Origin: Gammaproteobacteria bacterium
Lineage (GTDB): Bacteria > Pseudomonadota > Gammaproteobacteria > Nitrosococcales > Methylophagaceae
Assembly: GCA_028598975.1 (NCBI GenBank)
Contig: JAQRMU010000065.1
Span: 1 to 47,809, forward strand
Direction of reading: 5' to 3'
Length of the DNA: 47,809 nucleotides
The translations under genes were made by a program, and so were the position numbers. The notes below the pieces were generated by a model, which ran no database searches, was not told where the DNA came from, and was given only the letters and a program-made list of their open reading frames with translations. This document shows positions 22,076-33,859 of this stretch, piece by piece; position 1 is the stretch's first letter; each line of letters opens with the position of its first letter.

Positions 22076-23611
22076 TTATTTCGGCTTTAATAGCTGTTTA
22101 ACGTTAATGCCAACAAGTGATAACGCAGCAAAATAAGTAAGCATTGCGCCCGCAATTAAAGTAAATAACATGGTTACTCGTTGCCAAGCTGAACCTTCAA
22201 TCCATGCGCTGGTTTCTGGTGTGAACCAGAATAACAGTAATAATAATAGTGAGTTTGGTATGACGAGTTTGAGTATAAATCGACCCCAGCCGGCATCAGG
22301 TTGATAGACACCGATCTTTCTTAAGCCTGTATAAAGCAGACCCGCATTGAGCATCGCTGATAATGCTGTGGCTAAAGCCAAGCCCACATGGGCATAGTGC
22401 ATCATTAAGATAATGTTTAACACCATATTGGTGACCATCGCGATAATGCCAATCTTGACCGGTGTTTTGGTGTCTTGGCGAGCATAATAGCCCGGTGCGA
22501 GCACTTTAATGAAGATAAAGGGTAATAAGCCTAAACCATAAGCCATTAAGCTGAGAGAGGCCTTGTGAGCGTCTTGAGCGGTGAACTCGCCATATTGGAA
22601 CAATGTCATTAATAAAGGCTCTGCAAGCCAAATAAGGCCTATTGCAGCGGGTGTTGCGATGATAAACACCCAACGCAATGCCCAGTCGATAGTATGAGAG
22701 AACTCTGCCTTTGATGCCGAAGCGTGCTTCTTAGATAAGCTCGGTAATATAACGGTAGCGAGTGCGATACCAAAGATTCCAAGAGGAAACTCAACCAGCC
22801 GGTCAGAGTAATACAACCAAGAAATACTACCTGTAACAAGGAATGAAGCTAATAAGGTGTCAAGTAATAGGTTGATTTGCGCGACTGATACACCAAACAT
22901 CGCAGGGATCATTAAGGTGGTGATCTTTTTCACGCCACTGTCTTTCCAGCCCCAGCGTGGTTTTGGTAGTTGGCCTAGTTTGATTAGGAAGGGGATCTGG
23001 AAGAGTAGCTGTACAACACCGCCAATAAATACTCCCCATGCTAATGCCATAACGGGTTCATCTAGGTGGGGTGATAGCCATATCGCACAAGCAATGAGTG
23101 ATAGGTTAAGAAAAACAGGGGTAAATGCAGGTACTGCAAACTTACCAAAGCTATTTAATATGGCCCCTGCGAAGGCTGTTAATGAGATAAAAAATAGATA
23201 AGGAAAGGTGATTTTTAGTAAGTCACCCGCTAGTCCAATTTTATGAGGGTTATCAATAAATCCTGGAGCAAAGATCATGATTAACAGTGGTGCGGCGATA
23301 ACGCCGAGTGCAGTGATCGTAAATAAAATACTTGCCAGTGTTCCGCTTGTATTGGCAATCAGTTGCTTTAGATCTTTGTCACCGCGCTGGCGGTACTCAG
23401 CTAAAACAGGAATAAACGCCTGAGAGAATGCACCCTCGGCAAATAGGCGACGTAAAAAGTTAGGTATTTTAAAAGCGACAAAAAAGACATCGGCCCCTAA
23501 GCCGGCACCAAACATGCGGGCGATAACGATGTCGCGAATAAAGCCTAAGATCCGTGAGATAAAAGTCATCATGCTGACAATGGCTGTTGACTTAAATAAC
23601 TTCTCGCTCAT
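22076..23611 (-). CDS. murJ: lipid II flippase MurJ
   Basis: GFIRDIVIARMFGAG...FFVAFKIPNFLRRLFAEGAFSQAFIPV. Confidence 0.97.
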   Translation of the reverse strand: MSEKLFKSTAIVSMMTFISRILGFIRDIVIARMFGAGLGADVFFVAFKIPNFLRRLFAEGAFSQAFIPVLAEYRQRGDKDLKQLIANTSGTLASILFTITALGVIAAPLLIMIFAPGFIDNPHKIGLAGDLLKITFPYLFFISLTAFAGAILNSFGKFAVPAFTPVFLNLSLIACAIWLSPHLDEPVMALAWGVFIGGVVQLLFQIPFLIKLGQLPKPRWGWKDSGVKKITTLMIPAMFGVSVAQINLLLDTLLASFLVTGSISWLYYSDRLVEFPLGIFGIALATVILPSLSKKHASASKAEFSHTIDWALRWVFIIATPAAIGLIWLAEPLLMTLFQYGEFTAQDAHKASLSLMAYGLGLLPFIFIKVLAPGYYARQDTKTPVKIGIIAMVTNMVLNIILMMHYAHVGLALATALSAMLNAGLLYTGLRKIGVYQPDAGWGRFILKLVIPNSLLLLLLFWFTPETSAWIEGSAWQRVTMLFTLIAGAMLTYFAALSLVGINVKQLLKPK

Positions 23612-23674
23612 TCATTTAGCTCTTATTTAGTGTAGGATTTAGCCTTAATAATTTATTGGTGAGAACAACTATCC

Positions 23675-24325
23675 ATGGCCAAACGTTGTAAAGGTCTTAA
23701 TTCTAAGTGTTTTTTATTCACATATCTCATCATTGTGACTTTTTTATTAGTATTGTGGCTAAATCGCCTACCATTAGTGCATGAAGATCTACGTGACATA
23801 CCGCTTGATATGCAAAGCTATACCTCTTCACCACCGATACAGCTTCCCTCATTTTTGCTTAATACAAAAGAGAAGTTAGCACTTACTAATGATTGGTTTG
23901 AGAATAAGTGGAGCTTTGTTTATTTTACGCATGGACACTGTTTACCTGCCTGTCAGCCCAGCTTAGAAAAAATGAAAGAATTACAGACATCATTTGCAAA
24001 TTCCGACTTTCAGTTCTTAGCGGTTGGCATTGATAGTGAGCATGAAACAGTAGATGACTTAGCTCAATTTCTAGATGCTCATAATTTGAAGCTTACAGCA
24101 GCAAGCGCATCAACAGAAGAAATTGATCAGTTAGCAAGGTCTTTTGTAGCACTTTTTTTACAGACTGATTTTAGTGATGGTAGTTATCAAATTGAACAAG
24201 AACACCATATCTTCTTAGTTGATCCTAAGGGACGTGTTTATGCGACATTCAAGACTGCGAATTCAAGTGCAAGCATTCGTGCGAAGTTTCTTAAGTTGCG
24301 TCATTTTTATGCAAAAACAGAATAG
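23675..24325 (+). CDS. SCO1/SenC-like thioredoxin-fold protein
   Basis: TM anchor; CLPAC (CxxxC) motif, distal His in EQEHHIFLVDPKGRV. Confidence 0.75.
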   Translation: MAKRCKGLNSKCFLFTYLIIVTFLLVLWLNRLPLVHEDLRDIPLDMQSYTSSPPIQLPSFLLNTKEKLALTNDWFENKWSFVYFTHGHCLPACQPSLEKMKELQTSFANSDFQFLAVGIDSEHETVDDLAQFLDAHNLKLTAASASTEEIDQLARSFVALFLQTDFSDGSYQIEQEHHIFLVDPKGRVYATFKTANSSASIRAKFLKLRHFYAKTE

Positions 24326-24327
24326 AA

Positions 24328-25233
24328 CTAGTCTTTTAATGCATGGCTAAAAGCTTGGGTAAGATGCTCCAATGTTTCCATCCGTTGATAACTTGGCCGC
24401 CAAACTAAACCAAGCTCACGCATCGGCTTATGTTTGTTTACTGCTAATGGACGAATACAAATATCTGCATGGCGCACCATGTCGGTGTGAATTGCCATGT
24501 CAGGAATTAAGGTGATGCCAAGCCCTCCGGCAACCATTTCAATCAAGGTATACAAGCTAGTACCTTGAACACTGGCGCGCTGGCGGCTTGTTGGTAGTTG
24601 GCAGGCGCTGAGTGCATGTTCTCGTAAACAATGGCCTTCTGACAGTAGTAGTAGATCATTAATGGGCAATTGTTCAGGGTTAATATGTGTTTCAGAACTC
24701 AGTGGGTGATTACTGGGTAATGCCACCCAAAATTGTTCTTCAGCAAAAATACGATGGCTAAAGCCATGAATGTCGAAAGGAAACGCGAGTATTGCTAAAT
24801 CAATATCCCCTGTTTTGAGTTGCGTTAATAACGGTTCAGATTGATCTTCAATTAACACTAACTCGAGCCTTGGAAGTTGCTTGCGAATTAAAGGTAATGC
24901 TTTAGGTAGTAAGAATGGACTAATACTCGGGATAACGCCAATTCGGATCCTGCCAGAGAGCGGGTCATTTTCAGATCGTGCAATATCTACGAGATCGGCA
25001 GATAAGGATAAAATATCTTGAGCGCGTTCAGCAACCTCTATACCTAATGCGGTTGGCATTACCTTTCGGTTTGTTCGTTCTAATAGAGGCAGTCCTAATA
25101 GTTGCTCTAGATCTTGTATGCCAGCACTCAACGTTGATTGGGTAACAAAACAGCGATCAGCGGCTTGGCCAAAGTGTTTTAGCTCGACAACGGCGGTGAG
25201 GTACTGAAGCTGTCTAAGTGTTGGTAAATTCAT
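24328..25233 (-). CDS. oxyR: hydrogen peroxide-inducible regulator OxyR (LysR family)
   Basis: LysR HTH; HCLREHALSAC matches the OxyR redox-cysteine segment spacing. Confidence 0.92.
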   Translation of the reverse strand: MNLPTLRQLQYLTAVVELKHFGQAADRCFVTQSTLSAGIQDLEQLLGLPLLERTNRKVMPTALGIEVAERAQDILSLSADLVDIARSENDPLSGRIRIGVIPSISPFLLPKALPLIRKQLPRLELVLIEDQSEPLLTQLKTGDIDLAILAFPFDIHGFSHRIFAEEQFWVALPSNHPLSSETHINPEQLPINDLLLLSEGHCLREHALSACQLPTSRQRASVQGTSLYTLIEMVAGGLGITLIPDMAIHTDMVRHADICIRPLAVNKHKPMRELGLVWRPSYQRMETLEHLTQAFSHALKD

Positions 25234-25348
25234 AATCGGAAATTCCACTTAATACTATCGTAATAACTTGTTGGATCTAAATTAACACAAAACGTAGACT
25301 TGTTTCCAACCTGAAGTGACAGGCAAATATTTTTAAGAGGAAAAGATA

Positions 25349-25828
25349 ATGGCAAATCAAGAGCAACAAGTATCACAAACAATTCAAAACTTAGAAGCAG
25401 CCTTTGCAGGTGAATCAATGGCAAATAGAAAATACCTTTATTTTGCAAAACAATGCCGTGCATTGGGTGCGAATGATATTGCTGAGGTGTTTGAGAAAAC
25501 AGCAGAACAAGAAACTGCACATGCCTTTGGCCATCTTCAGCTATTATTTCCTGCGGATACCTTAACGGTTGAAAAGATGTTGCAACTTGCAATTGATGGC
25601 GAAACATATGAATACACAGAAATGTATCCTGAATTTCGTAATACGGCACTTGATGAACGTAACGCTGCTGCTGTAGCTGAAATGGATGAGCAAATTGAAG
25701 AGTCTAAGGAGCATGCTGAAATGTTTGCTAAAGTATTGCTTACGGCAGAAAAACGTTTTGCTGCATTAGCAAAAGTTGAAAAGCGTCATGCTCAGCATTA
25801 TCAAGATGCATTAGATTCAACAAAATAA
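25349..25828 (+). CDS. rubrerythrin-like diiron protein
   Basis: AFAGESMANRKYLYFA, AEQETAHAFGHL, EEHA-type ligands; next to rubredoxin gene. Confidence 0.88.
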   Translation: MANQEQQVSQTIQNLEAAFAGESMANRKYLYFAKQCRALGANDIAEVFEKTAEQETAHAFGHLQLLFPADTLTVEKMLQLAIDGETYEYTEMYPEFRNTALDERNAAAVAEMDEQIEESKEHAEMFAKVLLTAEKRFAALAKVEKRHAQHYQDALDSTK

Positions 25829-25973
25829 AATTAGCATATGTATATTTAAGATCAGAATTATTGATTGGTTAATATCGACCTAGATATATTATCCATGCGA
25901 AAAATTATTTTCTGATAAAAATATGAATGTGTAAAATATGAATAGATAAACTTTAAAATTTGGAGAGTAAAAA

Positions 25974-26138
25974 ATGAGACAGTGGGAATGTGTTGTATGT
26001 GGTTTTATTTATGATGAAGCTAAAGGTCTTCCAGAAGAAGGTATTGCACCAGGAACTAGTTGGGATGATATTCCAGATGATTGGGAGTGCCCAGAGTGTG
26101 GTGTCGGTAAAGAAGACTTTGACATGGTAGAAATCTAA
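25974..26138 (+). CDS. rubredoxin (54 aa, absent from the supplied ORF track)
   Basis: [54 protein letters not shown]; two CxxCG motifs. Confidence 0.97.
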   Translation: MRQWECVVCGFIYDEAKGLPEEGIAPGTSWDDIPDDWECPECGVGKEDFDMVEI

Positions 26139-26147
26139 ATCATTACT

Positions 26148-26173
26148 GGGGAGGCTTTCCCCTCCCCCTTTTT
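26148..26173 (+). terminator. Rho-independent terminator after rubredoxin
   Basis: ggggagg-ctttc-ccctcccc followed by T-tract. Confidence 0.7.
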
Positions 26174-26190
26174 AAATACGAGAAGATTTT

Positions 26191-27345
26191 ATGGATCCTG
26201 TAATTATTATTGGTACTGGCATGGCCGCGTATACGCTAGCGCGTGAATTTCGTAAGCGTGACTTGGAAACGCCAGTGCTATTAATCAGTGAAGATGATGG
26301 TCGTAGTTATCCAAAGCCAATGCTGTCCAATGCTCTAACAAAGGGGAAAACAGCAGAGCAAGTAGCCATGTTTGATGCCGCTACAATGGCAACAAAACTG
26401 AATGCAGACATCATGACTCATACTGTCGTGGAGACAATAGATCCTAATGCTAAAACGATTCGTCTTGGTAACGGAACGTCACTTGTATATGACAAATTAG
26501 TTTTAGCTGTTGGTGCAAATCCAATTCGAATTCCAATTGAAGGGAATGCATCTGCTGATATCTTGTCTGTGAACAACCTTGCTGATTACACGATCTTTCG
26601 TGACAAGCTTATTGATGCACAACGCGTTGCTATTATTGGCCCGGGATTGATCGGCTGTGAATTTGCTAATGATTTACTTAATGTTGGTACAGCGGTGTCT
26701 ATAATTGGCCCAAGTGCCTTGCCGATGGATGCATTATTACCTGAGCCTATTGCCGAAGAATTGAAATTAACACTTGCTAGTGATGGTGTTGATTGGCATT
26801 TAGAGACAACTACAGAAAGTATTAATTATGCTGATGATGGCTATGAACTGAGCTTAACAAATGGCGATATCGTTCATGCTGACATTGTTATTTCAGCCGT
26901 TGGTTTACGTGCCAATATCAAGCTTGCTGAAAGCGCGGGGTTGAACATCAATCGAGGTATCGTTACAGATCAATATTTGCAAACAAGTCAGTCAGATATT
27001 TATGCCTTGGGTGATTGTGCCGAAGTATCAGGTCACAACTTACTATTTATTGCCCCCATTATGGCGGCAGCAAAAGCGCTTGCAAGCACCCTTTCTGCTG
27101 AGCCAAAAGCAGTCAAATATCCAGCAATGCCCGTTGCGATTAAAACACCGAGCTATCCCCTTATTACTGCTCCACCTGCTCGCAACTCTAAAGGTGAGTG
27201 GCATTTCGAGAAAGCAGAATCAGGCTTTGGCATTAAGGGATTATTTGTTGGTGCTGATGATGCCCTTCTTGGCTTTGTTTTAAGTGGTGATACAGTGTCA
27301 GAGAAGTCAGTATTAAGTAAACAGCTCCCAGATTTACTTGGTTAA
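26191..27345 (+). CDS. FAD-dependent rubredoxin reductase
   Basis: IIGTGMAAYTLAREF and IIGPGLIGCEFAND dinucleotide folds, IYALGDCAEV; follows rubredoxin. Confidence 0.88.
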   Translation: MDPVIIIGTGMAAYTLAREFRKRDLETPVLLISEDDGRSYPKPMLSNALTKGKTAEQVAMFDAATMATKLNADIMTHTVVETIDPNAKTIRLGNGTSLVYDKLVLAVGANPIRIPIEGNASADILSVNNLADYTIFRDKLIDAQRVAIIGPGLIGCEFANDLLNVGTAVSIIGPSALPMDALLPEPIAEELKLTLASDGVDWHLETTTESINYADDGYELSLTNGDIVHADIVISAVGLRANIKLAESAGLNINRGIVTDQYLQTSQSDIYALGDCAEVSGHNLLFIAPIMAAAKALASTLSAEPKAVKYPAMPVAIKTPSYPLITAPPARNSKGEWHFEKAESGFGIKGLFVGADDALLGFVLSGDTVSEKSVLSKQLPDLLG

Positions 27346-27422
27346 TAATTAAGGTTTATAGCAGATAGATTTTCAAGTACAGTAAGTACTTTAATTCTGA
27401 AGTCTTACGAGATCATCTACTG

Positions 27423-28481
27423 GTGTTAAGCCAAATAAGCATTTCCAATTTACGAAATATCACGGAAATTTCACTCCAACCTGCGAGTGGCATTAACCTA
27501 ATATTAGGTGATAATGGCGCGGGGAAAACAAGCATACTTGAAGCCATTCACCTACTTGCTTTAGGGCGATCTTTTAAAGCTAGAACACTAAAAACAACAA
27601 TCAAATTTGGTCAAAAACAACTTCAAGTTATTGCAAGAATAGCGAATGATACACCTGTTGGTGTTCAGTTTAATGAGCAGTCAGGTCTAAAAATAAGGCT
27701 TAATAGTGCACCTTTAAAACGCTTGTCAGAGCTTGCTATGCAACTGCCTTTGCAATTCATTCCCGCAAACTGTCATCAGTTCTTCGAACAAGGTCCGCGT
27801 TACCGTCGTCAATTACTTGATTGGGGATTGTTTCACGTGGAACCAAGTTTTAATTTCCACTGGCAATCTTATAAAAAGATATTACAGCAACGCAATTCTG
27901 CTATCAGACAGCATAAAAAAATAGAAGAAATTCAGCTTTGGGATGAGCATTTAGCTGAGCATGGAGAGAAGATAACGGAGTTAAGACGGTTACAGTTGGA
28001 TGCGATATTGCAAGAGTTTGAAGCTATTTTTCAGCGGCTTTGCCCTGAATACCAAGGTGCAAATTTCGCTATTAAATATCGTACCGGTTGGAATAAAGAC
28101 AAGAAGCTTAAAACCTCACTACAAGATGCTATCGAAAGAGATCGGCAATTGGGTTATACCCGATCAGGAAGCCACGCTGCAGACTGGTCATTTACTATTA
28201 ATGATTTTAACCCTGCTGAGGTGTTTTCACGTGGGCAGCAGAAGCTGTTTTTCTTAGCACTTTGCATGGCTCAGGCAAAAATAACTGAGCATGTTCGACG
28301 CGAGAAAAGCATATTATTGCTCGATGATATTAGCTCAGAATTAGACTCGTCTCACCAGAAAAATGTTTTAGATGAGATGGCAACATTGCCGGTTCAAGCA
28401 TTTATTACGGCAACGGATCATTCCTTAGATTTACATGAAAAAGTGACAGTGTTCCACGTGAAACAGGGGGCAATCCTCTAA
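27423..28481 (+). CDS. recF: DNA replication/repair protein RecF (GTG start)
   Basis: LGDNGAGKTSILEAIHLLALGRSF Walker A; LLLDDISSELD Walker B; upstream of gyrB. Confidence 0.96.
   Translation: MLSQISISNLRNITEISLQPASGINLILGDNGAGKTSILEAIHLLALGRSFKARTLKTTIKFGQKQLQVIARIANDTPVGVQFNEQSGLKIRLNSAPLKRLSELAMQLPLQFIPANCHQFFEQGPRYRRQLLDWGLFHVEPSFNFHWQSYKKILQQRNSAIRQHKKIEEIQLWDEHLAEHGEKITELRRLQLDAILQEFEAIFQRLCPEYQGANFAIKYRTGWNKDKKLKTSLQDAIERDRQLGYTRSGSHAADWSFTINDFNPAEVFSRGQQKLFFLALCMAQAKITEHVRREKSILLLDDISSELDSSHQKNVLDEMATLPVQAFITATDHSLDLHEKVTVFHVKQGAIL
27829..27844 (+). promoter_or_regulatory. parS-like ParB-binding site 1
   Basis: TGTTTCACGTGGAACC, near match to TGTTTCACGTGAAACA. Confidence 0.7.
28450..28465 (+). 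promoter_or_regulatory. parS-like ParB-binding site 2
   Basis: TGTTCCACGTGAAACA, full match to TGTTNCACGTGAAACA. Confidence 0.85.
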
Positions 28482-28539
28482 GCCTCATGATGTGTTAAAA
28501 TAAGCCTTTAAGTTCAAATCCTAACCCTTCAATGGATAG

Positions 28540-30960
<2,421 letters not shown>

Positions 30961-31043
30961 CCATTCAGAATAGGAATTATTCCTAAAGATGAAGGTCATA
31001 ATAACCACTATTATGGCCTTTGTTTTTATTAGGCACCGAGAAA

Positions 31044-31610
31044 ATGGAGAACAAGATGGAAAACAATGTGACACGCTATAACCGTGTACAGATAATTTTA
31101 CATTGGTTAATAGCAGCAATCATATTTGGCATGATTGCATTAGGTTTGTTTATGGTTGAATTGCCAAAACAATCTGAATTACCACCAGGCGAAGAAAGTG
31201 TGCGAGCATTTTATTTCTTATTGCATAAATCAATGGGAATTACGGTTGCAATGCTGATTGTATTGCGCGTGCTATGGCGTTTAACGCATAAAGCACCTGC
31301 ACTGCCAGATACTATCTCAAAATGGCAACAGAAGGCTGCTGGGGCCGTTCATATCCTACTTTATGCAGTGATGGTTGCGATGCCTTTATCGGGATATGCT
31401 CAATCGATGTTTAGTAAGTACCATACTAAATTCTGGGGAATCGAGCTGCCTCGTTTGGCAGAGGCTGATTCTGCTATGCGGGAAACCTTTTCACAAGTGC
31501 ATGAATGTTTAGCATTTTTGCTGATTGGATTAATTGTGATTCATCTTGCTGCAGCAATTAAACATCGCCTTGCAGGAAGTGGTATTTCTGAGAGAATGTC
31601 ATTAAAGTAG
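31044..31610 (+). CDS. cytochrome b561 family protein
   Basis: RYNRVQIILHWLIAAI, LLHKSMG, four TM helices with His. Confidence 0.9.
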   Translation: MENKMENNVTRYNRVQIILHWLIAAIIFGMIALGLFMVELPKQSELPPGEESVRAFYFLLHKSMGITVAMLIVLRVLWRLTHKAPALPDTISKWQQKAAGAVHILLYAVMVAMPLSGYAQSMFSKYHTKFWGIELPRLAEADSAMRETFSQVHECLAFLLIGLIVIHLAAAIKHRLAGSGISERMSLK

Positions 31611-31628
31611 TTGTTTGATTTAAAACAC

Positions 31629-31667
31629 AAAAAAGGCCTGAAAGAGAATATCTTTCGGGCCTTTTTT
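31629..31667. terminator. Rho-independent terminator
   Basis: aaaaaaggcctgaaaga-gaata-tctttcgggcctttttt. Confidence 0.88.
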
Positions 31668-31689
31668 ATGCGCTTAATCCGTGGTTTGT

Positions 31690-31815
31690 TACCCATAGAA
31701 AATGAAGATGCAGACGTTTACACTCCTCGTCACTCCTGCATTTTTTCAGCGGGAGTCTACTGTTTTAAACAAGATCCCAGCTAAAAGCATGCTGGGATGA
31801 CAAGGTAGTTCAGAG
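31690..31815. repeat. MITE-like intergenic element, copy B (inverted relative to copy A)
   Basis: TACCCAT..AATGAAGATGCAG and GATCCCAGCTAAAAGCATGCTGGGATGAC; reverse complement aligns with 1883-2027. Confidence 0.6.
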
Positions 31816-31840
31816 TCTTGGAATGAGTAGTGTATAGAAA

Positions 31841-33163
31841 TTAGTGTAGCTTGATTTTTGGATGTACACTGCGGCGGAATAAGTGAGACAGCGATAACAT
31901 GCCAACACGAAATAAGCCGAACAAGGCAACTTGATGCATTTTGTATAAGGATAAATACATCATGCGAGCCATAAAGCCTTCGATCATTAAGCTACCTTTG
32001 CTTAAGTTCCCCATCATATTACCCACCGTACTGTATTTTCCGAGTGATACTAATGAACCATAATCGTGGTAATGGTATTCAGGAATAGACTTGTTAGCCA
32101 TGCGGCGTGCAATTGATGTATACGTTAAAGAAGCCATTTGGTGCGCTGCTTGTGCACGAGGTGGCACATTTTGGTCTTCTCCAATCCACTTACAGGCACA
32201 ACAGTCACCAATAGCGTAAATATCATCATCAAGCGTTGTTTGTAGTGTTTGCTTAACAACGAGTTGGTTCATCCAGTTTGTTTCCAAACCTGCAATGTCT
32301 TTTAAAAAGTCTGGTGCTTTAATACCAGCAGCCCATACTTTGATGGCTGCAGAAATAGATTTACCACTTTCTGTTTTAATGGCATCTTCAGTTATTTCAA
32401 CAACACGTTCATTAGTAAACAAACTCACACCAAGCTTTCCCAGTTCTTTTTCTGTCGCTGTTGATAGGTTTTCAGGCAACCCAGGTAATACACGAGGCGC
32501 AGCTTCAATAATGCTGATTTTTACGTCCGCAGGTTGCACTTCATCAAGTCCATAAGCGGTAAGAAGATGTGATACTTCATGCAATTGGGCACTTAACTCA
32601 ACCCCTGTCGCACCTGCGCCAACAATAGCAATATCAAGCTGGCCTTCATCAAGAGGTTTACCTTGTGCATGAGCACGTAAATAGGCCTCTAGAAGTTGTG
32701 ATTGGAATGTTTCAGCTTGTGTGGTGGTATCTAAGAACAGACAGTTTTGTTCAACACCCTTGATGCCAAAGTCATGGCTGACACTACCCACTGAAATAAC
32801 TAAGTAATCATAGTCAAACTCACGGCGAGGAATAATTTCTTCGCCCTTATCATTGAAGGTTGGTGCAACACTGATTTTTTTATTTGCGCGATCTAAATCA
32901 TCCATACGACCTAAGCGGAAGCGAAATCCACTACACATTGCTTGACCAAGATATTCAATTTCATCTTCGTGAGAATCAAGTGTACCGGCGGCAACTTCAT
33001 GTAATAAAGGTTTCCAGATATGGGTATGAGTACTATCAACAAGGGTGACTTCAGCTTTACCTTTTTTACCGAGTTTACGACCTAATTTTGTGACGAGCTC
33101 TAAGCCTCCTGCCCCGCCTCCGACAACAACGATTTTAGGAATTGTATTTGCTGAATCAGCCAT
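31841..33163 (-). CDS. type II NADH dehydrogenase / NAD(P)/FAD-dependent oxidoreductase
   Basis: IVVVGGGAGGLELVTKLGRKLG, VGAGATGVELSAQL, IYAIGDCCA. Confidence 0.9.
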   Translation of the reverse strand: MADSANTIPKIVVVGGGAGGLELVTKLGRKLGKKGKAEVTLVDSTHTHIWKPLLHEVAAGTLDSHEDEIEYLGQAMCSGFRFRLGRMDDLDRANKKISVAPTFNDKGEEIIPRREFDYDYLVISVGSVSHDFGIKGVEQNCLFLDTTTQAETFQSQLLEAYLRAHAQGKPLDEGQLDIAIVGAGATGVELSAQLHEVSHLLTAYGLDEVQPADVKISIIEAAPRVLPGLPENLSTATEKELGKLGVSLFTNERVVEITEDAIKTESGKSISAAIKVWAAGIKAPDFLKDIAGLETNWMNQLVVKQTLQTTLDDDIYAIGDCCACKWIGEDQNVPPRAQAAHQMASLTYTSIARRMANKSIPEYHYHDYGSLVSLGKYSTVGNMMGNLSKGSLMIEGFMARMMYLSLYKMHQVALFGLFRVGMLSLSHLFRRSVHPKIKLH

Positions 33164-33301
33164 TGTTTTTTGACCCCAAATGTCTTGAAATTTATACGAT
33201 GATTTTAACGTATAAATCGTAATGATAACTATCTTATTTTTACTATCTGGCTCGACTCTGGCAAAATTTATCAAATAAGCTGTTTAATAAAGGTTGATAT
33301 C

Positions 33302-33859
33302 ATGCAAGCAAGCCCCGAAAAACCGCGTTTAGCATGGGCTGTAACAGGCTCAGGACATTATCTTGAAGAATGTTTAGAGATTATCCGTGATTTGGATGAT
33401 GTTGATTTGTTTTATAGTCGCGCAGGTGAAGAAGTTATTCGCATGTATGGCCATGATCCAAAATCAGTCAATGGTGATGGACGAACCTATCATGATCGTG
33501 CTGCAAGCTCACCGCCTGTTGGCTTATTTTATCGCGGTGATTACCATACATTAGTGGTCGCACCTGCAACATCAAACACTGTGGCAAAAATGGTTTTAGG
33601 TTTGTCAGATACCTTGGTGACAAATGTCTATGCACAAGCAGGAAAATGCCGAATTCCGAGTATTATTCTAGCGTGTGATACCGAGCCAGAGATGGAAACC
33701 CCTGCACCAGATCGAATTGTAAAAGTATGGCCTCGCGAAGTTGATTTAGCACATACCCATAAATTACGCTCATTTGAAGCAACCACTGTTGTTGAAAATC
33801 CAGAAACGTTATTGGCTGCTATTAAGATACGTTTGGCTGAACTTGAGTCTAATGGCTGA
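33302..33859 (+). CDS. AfpA/DmrX-like flavoprotein (dihydromethanopterin reductase (acceptor)-like)
   Basis: WAVTGSGHYLEECLEII flavoprotein fold; VVAPATSNTVAKMVLGLSDTLVTN; next to methanopterin-linked genes. Confidence 0.75.
   Translation: MQASPEKPRLAWAVTGSGHYLEECLEIIRDLDDVDLFYSRAGEEVIRMYGHDPKSVNGDGRTYHDRAASSPPVGLFYRGDYHTLVVAPATSNTVAKMVLGLSDTLVTNVYAQAGKCRIPSIILACDTEPEMETPAPDRIVKVWPREVDLAHTHKLRSFEATTVVENPETLLAAIKIRLAELESNG

Noticed and set aside
27375-27391. AAGTAC-agtaa-GTACTT palindrome upstream of recF
   Set aside because: Short 6-bp arms without a T-tract; insufficient to call a terminator or operator.
28222-28237. Third CACGTG in recF (TTTTCACGTGGGCA) as another parS
   Set aside because: Flanks deviate too much from the parS consensus; probably coding chance.
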